The notes under the pieces: generated by a model | The model's database searches: none | What the model saw: only the letters and a program-made list of their open reading frames with translations | What the model was told of the DNA's origin: nothing | From: Thermomicrobiales bacterium | GTDB taxonomy: Bacteria; Chloroflexota; Chloroflexia; Thermomicrobiales; UBA6265 | DNA length: 64,000 bases | Direction of reading: 5' to 3' | NCBI GenBank assembly: GCA_019637585.1 | Contig: JAHBVL010000009.1 | Coordinates: 1-64,000 of the forward strand | Position numbers and translations under genes: made by a program | Shown here: piece by piece, positions 17,981 through 25,657 of the stretch | Layout: each line of letters starts with the position of its first letter | Numbering within the stretch: position 1 is the first letter of the stretch

Positions 17981-19642
17981 TTACCGCGGTGCTACGCCCT
18001 CGACACCGGTCAGGGTGACACCCGGCGCGATGGTGTCCCGATCGACCATGACCTCGATCAGCGAGATGCCATCGTGCCCCAATGCCTGCCGCACGGCGTC
18101 CTCGGCGTCGGCGTTCTGTTCAACGCGGATACCCTGACCGCCGAACGCCTCGGCGAACTTGACCAGATCGGGTGTCCAGAGTTCGGTTCCAGCTGTGCGG
18201 GTTGGGTACTCCCGTGCCTGATGGAGGCGAATCGTGCCGTACTGCCGGTTGTTGAACACCAGGCAGATCACCGGCAGACCCAGCTGCGCCGCAACCGCCA
18301 ACTCGTTTGCCGTCATCAGAAAACCGCCGTCGCCAGCGGTCGCCACCACCGGCACCTGTCCCTTGTGGACGATCGTTGCGGCCACGGCACTGGGGACGGC
18401 GTAGCCCATAGCGCCCGATGTCGGGCCGAGAAAGGTTCCTGGCCGCAAAAAGCGGCTGTAACGCTGCACCCAGCTGTAGAAATTCCCCGCGTCGGTGGTG
18501 ATGATCCCGTTATCCGGGAGATGCCTGGCCATGGCTTTGACAACGACTGCCGGATCGACGCCGTTCGCCACATTCCCCGGCGACTCGACGGCTGCAACGA
18601 AAGCCGCACGGTCCTCGGCATTCTGCGCGGCACGGTCGGGCGCCGGATTCGCCTGGCTGGCGTTCAGCAGCGCGTCGATGGTGGTCTTCGCTGTCGCGGC
18701 GATCGCCACGGTTGCGGGGTAGGTGGCGCTGATGACCTGCGGGTCGATATCGACCTGGATCAACGTCGCGCCGGACGCCGGAATCTGATAACCGAGCGTC
18801 GTCAACTCGCTCAATCGGGTGCCAATCGCCAGGACGACGTCAGCATCCGTGCAGCGTTTGCGCACGGGCGCTGTGGTGCCGAACGACAGCGACCCGAGCG
18901 ACAGCGGATGATCGGTCGGAAACGCATCGAGCCGCCGAAATGCAGTTGCGACAGGGACCTGCAGTGACTCCGCCAGCGAGACCAATCCGGCTGTCGCGCC
19001 GTCGCGCAGCACGCCACCGCCGGCCACGATCAACGGCCGTTGGGCGCTATTGAGCAGCTCGATCGCTTTGGCTACGGCATCGGCCGGCGGGTCGGCAACG
19101 GGAGTCGCACCCTGGGAAAATGCCTCATCCTCGACCAGCTCATCGAGGATGTCTCCCCGCAGCGCGATGGCCACGGGACCGGGCCGGCCACTGGTCGCGA
19201 CTCGATAGGCCTCTGCGGTGATGCGGGGGAGGGTCGATGCCGATGGCGGTTCGACCGCCCATTTGGTGATCGGAGCGAGCATCTGATCGAGCTCGGTTTC
19301 CTGCAGCGCTTCTCGATGGCGGAACGGCGTTTCCACCTGACCGACCATCGCCAGCATCGGCGTCGAGTCCTGCTGCGCCGTGTGGATGCCGATCGCCAGA
19401 TTTGCCGTACCGACTCCCCGGGTGCCCATGCAGATAGCAGGCTGGCCGGTCAGCTTGCCCACGGCGTCGGCCATGAAGGCCGCGCCCCCCTCATGCCGGC
19501 TGCTGATCAGCTCGATTGAGCTGGTCGAGAGCGCGTCGAGGAGACCGAGAAAGCTCTCGCCCGGAACACCGAATGCGTACCTCACGCCGCGCTCCTCCAG
19601 AACGCGGACTGCGGCGTCGACGGATCGAATCTGCTTGGTCAA
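17981..19642 (-). CDS. Thiamine-diphosphate enzyme, acetolactate synthase-like
   Basis: 553-residue ThDP enzyme of the acetolactate synthase/benzoylformate decarboxylase superfamily. Visible are the N-terminal GVPGESFLGLLDAL, catalytic Glu in SSRHEGGAAFMADA (about 58), ASGRPGPVAIALRGD-like segment, and the C-terminal ThDP/Mg motif TAGDGGFLMTANELAVAAQLGLPVICLVFNN (GDG...NN). The catalytic Glu separates it from glyoxylate carboligase, which has Val there. TTG 19642 is chosen because GGGAGAGA lies 5 bp upstream; an in-frame GTG at 19669 lacks a site. It is divergent from hyi and garR, suggesting 2-oxo acid or semialdehyde chemistry; the substrate is unknown. Confidence 0.88.
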   Translation of the reverse strand: MTKQIRSVDAAVRVLEERGVRYAFGVPGESFLGLLDALSTSSIELISSRHEGGAAFMADAVGKLTGQPAICMGTRGVGTANLAIGIHTAQQDSTPMLAMVGQVETPFRHREALQETELDQMLAPITKWAVEPPSASTLPRITAEAYRVATSGRPGPVAIALRGDILDELVEDEAFSQGATPVADPPADAVAKAIELLNSAQRPLIVAGGGVLRDGATAGLVSLAESLQVPVATAFRRLDAFPTDHPLSLGSLSFGTTAPVRKRCTDADVVLAIGTRLSELTTLGYQIPASGATLIQVDIDPQVISATYPATVAIAATAKTTIDALLNASQANPAPDRAAQNAEDRAAFVAAVESPGNVANGVDPAVVVKAMARHLPDNGIITTDAGNFYSWVQRYSRFLRPGTFLGPTSGAMGYAVPSAVAATIVHKGQVPVVATAGDGGFLMTANELAVAAQLGLPVICLVFNNRQYGTIRLHQAREYPTRTAGTELWTPDLVKFAEAFGGQGIRVEQNADAEDAVRQALGHDGISLIEVMVDRDTIAPGVTLTGVEGVAPR

Positions 19643-19774
19643 TGGATCTCTCCCGTTGGCAACCTGCACGGCAATTCATCTGAAACATGATCGCATGGAC
19701 TGGGCCACCATTGACCACCGCATGCTTCGCCGCATAGCATGCAGGGAACATTCGAAGCGCGAAAGGGGTGACGT

Positions 19775-20548
19775 ATGCCCAAATTTGCTGCCAACCTGAC
19801 CATGTTGTTTACCGAATATCCGATGGTGGACCGGATCGGTCACGCCGCGCGAGCGGGATTTCGTGGTGTGGAGATTCTGCTGCCCTACGATGAGGATATC
19901 GACGGCATTCAGGCCGGCCTCGAGCGAAACGGGCTCGAGCTGATCAACTTCAATCTTCCCCTTGGCAATATGGCGGCGGGCGATCGCGGTTTTGCCAACG
20001 ATCCTCGCCGGACGACGGAGTTCGAAGCCGGCGTGGAGCGTGCGGTCGGACTGGCCGAGCGCCTTGGCGTCAAGCGGGTCAACTGCATTGCCGGCAAGAT
20101 GCTGCCCGACGTCGCCGTTTCGGAACAGTGGGATACGTTGCGCCAGAATCTCGGGTTTGCGGCGGCTAGAACGGCAGAGCGTGGGATCGTCCAGCTCGTC
20201 GAGCCGCTCAACACGATCGATAATCCCGGTTACATCATCTGTTCTCCCCACCGGGCGTTCAGCCTGGTGGAAGAGGTCGGTCACCCGAATCTGAAGGTCG
20301 AGTACGACCTCTATCACGCCCAGAAAATGGAAGGAAACCTGGCCACCACCATTCGCGATCACATTGGCCAGATTGGCCACGTGCAAATCGCAGACAACCC
20401 TGGCCGCCACGAACCAGGCACCGGAGAGATCAATTTCCCCTTCATGTTCCAGGTACTCGACGATGCCGGATACGACGGTTGGGTCAGCCTGGAATACAAC
20501 CCGTCCGGGCGCACAGAGGACTCGTTTGGGTGGATGCGGGGGGTGTAG
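19775..20548 (+). CDS. hyi: Hydroxypyruvate isomerase family protein
   Basis: TIM-barrel isomerase (257 residues) of the AP-endonuclease-2/xylose isomerase-like superfamily. PKFAANLTMLFTEYPMVDRI, ARAGFRGVEILLPYD, INFNLPLGNMAAGDRG, LVEPLNTIDNPGYI (catalytic Glu) and VEYDLYHAQKMEGN, with ADNPGRHEPGTGEINFP, match Hyi closely. It would interconvert hydroxypyruvate and tartronate semialdehyde, which the next gene product reduces to glycerate. GAAAGGGGTGACGT precedes the ATG. Its TAG stop is part of a 7-bp tandem tract. Confidence 0.9.
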   Translation: MPKFAANLTMLFTEYPMVDRIGHAARAGFRGVEILLPYDEDIDGIQAGLERNGLELINFNLPLGNMAAGDRGFANDPRRTTEFEAGVERAVGLAERLGVKRVNCIAGKMLPDVAVSEQWDTLRQNLGFAAARTAERGIVQLVEPLNTIDNPGYIICSPHRAFSLVEEVGHPNLKVEYDLYHAQKMEGNLATTIRDHIGQIGHVQIADNPGRHEPGTGEINFPFMFQVLDDAGYDGWVSLEYNPSGRTEDSFGWMRGV

Positions 20549-20580
20549 CAGTCAGCAGTCGGCAGTCGGCAGTCAGTGAG
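20546..20580. repeat. Stop-anchored short tandem tract (AGTCGGC type)
   Basis: Directly from the hyi TAG stop runs a series of roughly 7-bp units CAGTCAG/CAGTCGG/CAGTCGG/CAGTCAG. A closely related tract starts at the TAG stop of garR (21642). Confidence 0.8.
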
Positions 20581-20613
20581 AACGGCGCTCGGGCATCGCG
20601 AGTGAAAAGTGCA

Positions 20614-20711
20614 GTTCGGCACCTGTGGCCCGATAAGTTGGAAATGTAGTTCGGGCACCTGTGGCCCGGTGAGTTGGAAATGTCGTTCGGGCGCCCGTGG
20701 CCCGATGAGTA
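20614..20711. repeat. Family C short palindromic direct repeats, 35-36 bp period, three units
   Basis: GTTCGGGCACCTGTGGCCCG-type cores at 20614, 20649 and 20685, each with a small inverted repeat CGGGC/GCCCG and a shared GAGTTGGAAATG tail. Inverted single copies lie at 23428-23450 and 59225-59247. There are no unique spacers, so this is not a CRISPR array. Confidence 0.85.
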
Positions 20712-20732
20712 GTCGCGAAAGAGGATCAGGAC

Positions 20733-21644
20733 ATGGCGGAGCGGGTTGGATTCATCGGTTTGGGCATTATGGGCAAGCCGATGGCTGGTCATTTGCTGAG
20801 CGCCGGATACGAGGTCGTTGCGCATAGCCGGACTCGGTCGAAAGTCGACGATCTCTGCGCGGCCTATCCCGCTGCGACTGCCGCCAGCTCCCCGCGGGAG
20901 GTTGCCGAACAGTCGACGATCGTCATCACCATGCTTCCCGATACGCCTGACGTGCAATCGGTGATGTTCGGCGGCGATGGTCTGGCCGGATCGCTGCAGC
21001 CGGGTTCGCTCTATATCGACATGAGCACAATCAGCCCGGCGGCGGCGGCCGATATCGCCGGACAGCTCAGCGAGCGAGGCGTCGCCTCGCTCGATGCGCC
21101 GGTCAGCGGTGGCGAAGCGGGAGCGATCAACGCCGCGCTCAGCATCATGGTCGGTGGATCGCAGGAATCGTTCGATCGGGCCATGCCATTGTTCGAAGTC
21201 ATGGGCAAGACGATCGTCCTGATGGGTGGCCCCGGCGCGGGGCAAACGACCAAGGCCTGCAATCAGATCATGGTGGCACTGCACTACGCGGCGGCCAGCG
21301 AAGCGCTGGTTCTGGGCGCCAAAGCTGGTGTCGACCCGGCCAAGATGGTCCAGGTGCTGGGTGGCGGCCTGGCAGCCAGCCGGGTATTGGAGCTGAAGGG
21401 TCAGAAGATGATCGACCACGACTTCCAGCCCGGTTTCCGTATCGACCTGCATCGCAAAGACCTGGCCATCGCGCTCGCCGCCGGCAAAACCGAGGGCGTG
21501 CCCTTGCTGGCGACGGCCGTCGTCGATCAGCTCTTCCAGGCCGCGGCCGCCGCAGGTCGCGGCAGCCTCGATCATTCGGCGTTGATGTCGGTCTATGAGG
21601 ACATGGCCCGCTTCGCGGTAAGTCGCATAGAGGTTGAGGAATAG
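20733..21644 (+). CDS. garR: 2-hydroxy-3-oxopropionate reductase / beta-hydroxyacid dehydrogenase
   Basis: NAD(P)-dependent reductase (303 residues) that most likely turns tartronate semialdehyde into glycerate. Rossmann motif VGFIGLGIMGKPMAGHLL opens the protein. The substrate-binding signature DAPVSGGEAGA (about 125) and the catalytic lysine in GGPGAGQTTKACNQIMV (about 172) are intact; the last helix region FRIDLHRKDLAIAL is typical. GAGGATCAGGAC lies before the ATG. Following hyi on the same strand, it forms a plausible two-step route, though other 3-hydroxyacids are possible. Confidence 0.9.
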   Translation: MAERVGFIGLGIMGKPMAGHLLSAGYEVVAHSRTRSKVDDLCAAYPAATAASSPREVAEQSTIVITMLPDTPDVQSVMFGGDGLAGSLQPGSLYIDMSTISPAAAADIAGQLSERGVASLDAPVSGGEAGAINAALSIMVGGSQESFDRAMPLFEVMGKTIVLMGGPGAGQTTKACNQIMVALHYAAASEALVLGAKAGVDPAKMVQVLGGGLAASRVLELKGQKMIDHDFQPGFRIDLHRKDLAIALAAGKTEGVPLLATAVVDQLFQAAAAAGRGSLDHSALMSVYEDMARFAVSRIEVEE

Positions 21645-21725
21645 CAGTCAGCAGTCGGTAGTCAGCCGTCAGATGGACCGTACTTGGGGTATCTTGCCGA
21701 CTGGCCGTCTAGCCGACTCGTCCTT
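21642..21725. repeat. Stop-anchored tandem tracts between two convergent genes
   Basis: The garR TAG (21642-21644) begins CAGTCAGCAGTCGG units. From the other side the TAG of the minus-strand RraA-like gene (21709-21711) begins 8-bp units CGGCTAGA/CGGCCAGT/CGGCAAGA on its own strand. Both convergent genes thus end in a tract of their own. Confidence 0.75.
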
Positions 21726-22431
21726 TCTTCCATTCGTCGAACGCGGCACGCGTCTCGTCATTCGGTGGATAGGTGCCGGGTAGAGCGGCGCCATCCTGGA
21801 CTCGCTCGATGATGAAACGCTCCATCTCTTCCTGATCGGCTGCGGGCTGGGCGATTTCGGCCGCCAGATGACGGGGGATCACGACGACGCCTTCTTCGTC
21901 GCCCACCAGGATGTCTCCCGGGAAGACCGCGACGCCGGCGCAAGCGATCGGCACATTGACCGCTACCGCGTGATGAACCGCCAGACTGATCGTGGCCGAG
22001 CGTCCGGCGACGAATACCGGAAAGGGCATCTGTTCGATATCGGGTGAGTCGCGGATCGCTCCGTCGCTGACCAGCGCCACCGCGCCCCGCTTGCAAGCCC
22101 GCGTCACCAGGATGCCTCCTGCGTTGGCGGCGCGTAGCTCACCGCGACACTCGAACACCAGCACCTGACCCGGTCCGACCGATTCGATCGCTTGTCGCTG
22201 CGGATGATTGGGGTCCTTGAACGCGTCGACGACATCCAGGTCCTCGCGAGCGGGGATGTTGCGCAGCGTCAGCGCTTCACCGACGAATCGCGCATGTTCA
22301 GGATTGAGCGGCCGCAATCCGTTCAGAAATGTGTTGCGCAAACCCCGCTGAAAGAGCTGGGTTGTGATGGTCGCGGTGCTGGCCCGGGCCAGGGTGTCGA
22401 GTGTCGACTGTTCGATCGTGATCTCCGTCAT
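21709..22431 (-). CDS. RraA-like protein (4-hydroxy-4-methyl-2-oxoglutarate aldolase family)
   Basis: 240 residues of the RraA/HMG-aldolase fold. Key segments are GPGQVLVFECRGELRAANAGGILVTRACKRGAVALVSDGAIRDSPDI, holding the G-x(n)-A-G and R-D residues that bind oxalate/pyruvate and metal, and GDILVGDEEGVVVIPRHLAAE. ATG 22431 is chosen because GGAGGAGAACGCTC is directly upstream. Members are either class II pyruvate aldolases or RNase E inhibitors. Next to an HpcH aldolase and hyi-garR, a metabolic aldolase/decarboxylase role is more likely. Confidence 0.87.
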   Translation of the reverse strand: MTEITIEQSTLDTLARASTATITTQLFQRGLRNTFLNGLRPLNPEHARFVGEALTLRNIPAREDLDVVDAFKDPNHPQRQAIESVGPGQVLVFECRGELRAANAGGILVTRACKRGAVALVSDGAIRDSPDIEQMPFPVFVAGRSATISLAVHHAVAVNVPIACAGVAVFPGDILVGDEEGVVVIPRHLAAEIAQPAADQEEMERFIIERVQDGAALPGTYPPNDETRAAFDEWKKGRVG

Positions 22432-22523
22432 GAGCGTTCTCCTCCAAAATCGCAACGACGCAATTCCCGGCATTGTCTGTCACAATCGCCACATTGTCAG
22501 CGCCTGCGCGGAGGAGCCAGAGG

Positions 22524-23300
22524 GTGAACACGAATCCCGTCAAAGCAAAACTCAAAGCCGGAGAATGGGTGAGCGGCCCCATCATCGAAGAGATCTTTTC
22601 GGTCGGCGGGGTTCGCATGCTGGCGAATGCCGGTCACGATTTTCTCTGGTTCGATACCGAACATAACATGTACAACTGGGAAACGCTTCTGACGGTCGTG
22701 CAGTTTTCACGGGCTATCGGCATCACTCCGTTGGTGCGGGTGACCGATCTCTCGTACGCCAACATCGCTCGAGCGCTCGATACCGGTGCGCTGGGGGTGA
22801 TCGTGCCGCGGGTCGACACCCGCGAGCAGGTCGAGGCGGCGGTCAGCTATGCGAAATACCCCCCCGTGGGACGGCGCGGCGCCGGCGGTATGGCGCGCAA
22901 CGCCTATCTGCCGAAGAGCGCCGGAGAAGCCGTGGAGTGGGGCAACGCGGAAACGATGGTCGTTGTGCAGATCGAATCACCCGAAGGAGCGGAGCGAGCC
23001 GAGGAGTTCGCCCAGGTGCCGGGTGTCGATGTCCTTTGCATCGGTCCGCAGGATCTTTCGATCAACATGGGGATACCGGGCAAATTTGATGATCCAGGCT
23101 TTATCGACACCATCGCCGGTGTGGCCAAAGCGGCGGAAAAGCACGGTCTCGCCTGTGGGATGGTCAACCGGGACGCATCGACGTTCAAGCTCTGGCACTC
23201 GATCGGATGTCGCTTCCTCGTCTGCAACAGCGATCTGAGTCTGATCGCGCAGCAGGCCACGAGGGATAGAGCGACGTTGAACGAAGCGCTGCCGAAGTAG
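22524..23300 (+). CDS. HpcH/HpaI family aldolase
   Basis: Class II metal-dependent aldolase (258 residues) cleaving 2-oxo-3-deoxy or 4-hydroxy-2-oxo acids into pyruvate and an aldehyde. GHDFLWFDTEHNMYNWETL (catalytic His/Asp region), GVIVPRVDTREQVEAAVSYAKYPPVGRRGAGG, QIESPEGAERAEEFAQVPGVDVLCIGPQDLSINMG match the family. GTG 22524 has CGGAGGAGCCAGAG upstream. It is divergent from the RraA-like gene with a 92-bp gap, so the two may share control. The TAG stop begins TCCGGAG/TCCGAGG/TCCGAAG units. Confidence 0.9.
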   Translation: MNTNPVKAKLKAGEWVSGPIIEEIFSVGGVRMLANAGHDFLWFDTEHNMYNWETLLTVVQFSRAIGITPLVRVTDLSYANIARALDTGALGVIVPRVDTREQVEAAVSYAKYPPVGRRGAGGMARNAYLPKSAGEAVEWGNAETMVVVQIESPEGAERAEEFAQVPGVDVLCIGPQDLSINMGIPGKFDDPGFIDTIAGVAKAAEKHGLACGMVNRDASTFKLWHSIGCRFLVCNSDLSLIAQQATRDRATLNEALPK

Positions 23301-23503
23301 TCCGGAGTCCGAGGTCCGAAGATTCTCCCTCTCCCGCGGTCGGGAGAGGGTCGGGGTGAGGGATATGCCCGCGGTCGGGAGAGGGTCGGGGTGAGGGATA
23401 TCCCCGCGGTCGGGAGAGGGGTCGCGTCGGGCCACAGGTGCCCGAACTACGCTTTTCCGGCCCCCGGCCCCCGGCCCCCGGCCCCCGGCCCCCGGCCCCC
23501 GGC
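23298..23503. repeat. Composite repeat block: stop-anchored tract, family D array, family C copy, GGCCCCC tract
   Basis: Four elements follow each other. (1) Seven-base TCCGRRG-type units start at the HpcH TAG. (2) Three 35-bp family D units (cores at 23333, 23368, 23403), each a hairpin CCCGCGGTCGGGAGAGGG plus TCGGGGTGAGGGATA. (3) An inverted family C copy lies at 23428-23450. (4) Six to seven GGCCCCC heptamers (23457-23503) run into the TAG stop of the minus-strand amine oxidase. No gene is present. Confidence 0.88.
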
Positions 23504-25447
23504 CTACGAACAACAATGATGCCCATTCTTGTGCGCGACGGGCTCCGGCAGATCGAGCGCCGGGTTCTGATCGAAGAAACCGGACGGCATGAGCATGAAG
23601 CGGGCATAGGCCACCGGCATGACCGGCCAGTCTTCCGGTCGTGGCTGATGATGCGACCCGAGCGTGTACCAGACCACGATGTCGGTATCCTCGATCGAGC
23701 GATTCTGTGCGGTGTAGGCCGGCAGACCGCCGCCGCCCGGGTGCTGGTTGGGGTAGTCCCCGGCCGCGAAGATCTCGCCGTCGGTTTGCGGGGTGACCCA
23801 GAGATGCTTCGTGATGAAGGTGGCGCGCCGGGCGATGCTCGAATCGGCTCCTGAGAACGAACCGACATTCCCCGATGGCACCAGGCGGTAACCAACTGGC
23901 TCGCCAATCCCGTTTGTCACATCCGGATTGATGACTTTCCAGGTCCGGCCACGCAGCGGGTCGACGAGCTGTTGCGCTTCGTGTTCCGTTTTCAGCACGG
24001 TTTTGACATTCCGGAATGCTGACCTGACCGGGTTGCCCGGTCCTGGTGGATCGGCTTCGCCATGCTCCTCGATGATCGAATTGGTCAACCCATCGATATC
24101 CAGATCGAGCCGGAAATTGAAGAAGTGCTGATGGATCGGGCCATAGAGTCCGGTTTCGTTCAGAAGCTGGCCGTGCACCGGCGTCTGGCCGGGTTCGATG
24201 GCGCCGGTGGAGAGAATGCCGGTCAGCTTGACCTCGCACTCGATGTTGCCGTCCTGGTAGAAGTACCAGAAAAAGCCGTAGTCATAGTTGCCGATGGTCG
24301 AAAAGGATGAGACGACCAGACGCCGCGAACGACGGATCTCGGTTTTGCCGGTCCGCCAGTTGAAGTGCCGCCAGAGCACGCCGAAGTCCTCCTCGTGCAT
24401 GCAGATGGCGTTTTTCAGTACGTAGGGGTCGCCGTGGGCATCGACCAGCGCCGCATCGAAGTAGTAGATCTCGCCCAGGCAGTCGCACCCGAGTGTCAGT
24501 GAGTTGGCCAGCGCTCCGAGATTGAGCTCGCCGACATCGAAGGTGTTCTTGCGGGCATGGATCAGCGCGGGATCGCCATAGGGCACGACCATCTCGGACA
24601 GAGCGCCGCGATAGAGGATCGATCGCACCCGCTGACCGTCGTCCCAGCCAACGGTGCGCAGCACCAATCCCTCCCGTGGCGAGAACGCGACACGAAGCCG
24701 CCAGTTCTGCCAGGTCACGAGACTGCCATCGACCTCGAACGAGGCGCCCTCGGGCTGTGTGATGTCGAGCGGCCGGAGATCGGTTCGCAGTTCGCCGACA
24801 TCCTCTGGCCGGTAGTTGCCCCGTTTCTGCGGAACCGGCACGACCGGGTCGAAATCGTCGATGCGCAGAATTTCCTGAGTGTTCAGGTCGAACAGAACAG
24901 CCAGATTCTCGACCGGGTGCGCGTAGCCATTGTCGTCACCGGCGCCGTCCATGACCCAGACCAGACCGCGGACATAGCGTCGCCCGGCATACTCCGTTTC
25001 ATCCCCGTAGTCGCCCGTCGACCATGGATCGACCCAGATCAGGCTCATATCGGTGACGCCACGCCGGGCCATGGCCGCCTGGAAGCGCGGATCGTCGCGC
25101 AGGACGCTTTCGATACTGAAGATCTCCGGCATGGTGAAGGTCGGCTGTCCGGTCTCGATTCTCTTCCGGTCGATCACAGTCCCTTCGTCGAGCGAAACGA
25201 AGTACTCGTCGCTGCGATGCTCGACGCGATCGATGATCACCGCTTTGGCGACGCGTGGCAGACCCGCGGACGAACCATTCTCGACAGCCAGCACAGCGGC
25301 TTTTGGCGGTTCGGCCAGCTCCACCTGCGTGAAGAGGTAGCGATCCTTGCCGATGCCGTCCTCCCGCAGGATGCGGACAGCTTCGGTGAGCTCGTCGATG
25401 GAGAGAGGGTCCAGTACGTAGGTGGTTTGGTTCAGGACATCGACCAT
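23504..25447 (-). CDS. Copper-containing primary amine oxidase
   Basis: Oxidative deamination of primary amines to aldehydes using copper and self-made topaquinone (647 residues). The TPQ motif is NYDYGFFWYF (about 385-395; the first Tyr becomes TPQ). The proposed base lies in the YYFDAALVDAHGDPY region (about 310). Copper ligands are the pair in GPIHQHFFNFRLDLDIDG (about 440) and the third His in LGSHHQPRPEDWPVMP (about 610). ATG 25447 is preferred, with AGGAGAGAG upstream. No secretion signal is seen, so it is probably cytoplasmic. Its C-terminus HKNGHHCCS is followed by a TAG stop that opens a GCCGGGG heptamer run. Confidence 0.94.
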   Translation of the reverse strand: MVDVLNQTTYVLDPLSIDELTEAVRILREDGIGKDRYLFTQVELAEPPKAAVLAVENGSSAGLPRVAKAVIIDRVEHRSDEYFVSLDEGTVIDRKRIETGQPTFTMPEIFSIESVLRDDPRFQAAMARRGVTDMSLIWVDPWSTGDYGDETEYAGRRYVRGLVWVMDGAGDDNGYAHPVENLAVLFDLNTQEILRIDDFDPVVPVPQKRGNYRPEDVGELRTDLRPLDITQPEGASFEVDGSLVTWQNWRLRVAFSPREGLVLRTVGWDDGQRVRSILYRGALSEMVVPYGDPALIHARKNTFDVGELNLGALANSLTLGCDCLGEIYYFDAALVDAHGDPYVLKNAICMHEEDFGVLWRHFNWRTGKTEIRRSRRLVVSSFSTIGNYDYGFFWYFYQDGNIECEVKLTGILSTGAIEPGQTPVHGQLLNETGLYGPIHQHFFNFRLDLDIDGLTNSIIEEHGEADPPGPGNPVRSAFRNVKTVLKTEHEAQQLVDPLRGRTWKVINPDVTNGIGEPVGYRLVPSGNVGSFSGADSSIARRATFITKHLWVTPQTDGEIFAAGDYPNQHPGGGGLPAYTAQNRSIEDTDIVVWYTLGSHHQPRPEDWPVMPVAYARFMLMPSGFFDQNPALDLPEPVAHKNGHHCCS

Positions 25448-25657
25448 CGGTTCTTCTCTCTCCTGGTGCATTGAGCTCGTCCGGCGAGGCGATACCGCGT
25501 CGCCGCACTATGATGATATCTGCGCACCGGAAATCGGTCTTCCTACGGTGAGCGTTCGTTCCGACGATTGCTGATGCTTGGGGAGTGATGTCGACGTGGA
25601 TGGGGCAGCGGCCGGCACATGTCCGGCATGGTCGCCCAGGAAAGCAACAAGCGTGCC
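25448..25657. other. Intergenic region upstream of the amine oxidase
   Basis: About 210 bp between the amine oxidase start and the stop of the next minus-strand gene. It should carry the amine oxidase promoter, but no clear -35/-10 pair stands out, and I see no repeat family member. Confidence 0.4.

Noticed and set aside
17603-18137. Long open frames encoding Pro/Arg-rich repetitive proteins
   Set aside because: They read through the family B palindromes; the 102-103 bp period shifts frame each unit, and there is no ribosome binding site.
17981-19642. Glyoxylate carboligase (Gcl)
   Set aside because: Gcl has Val at the position of the catalytic Glu; here the sequence is SRHEGG, so the Glu is kept.
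20614-20711. CRISPR-like array of 35-36 bp repeats
   Set aside because: The whole unit repeats including the supposed spacer, only three copies exist, copies occur singly elsewhere and no cas gene is present.
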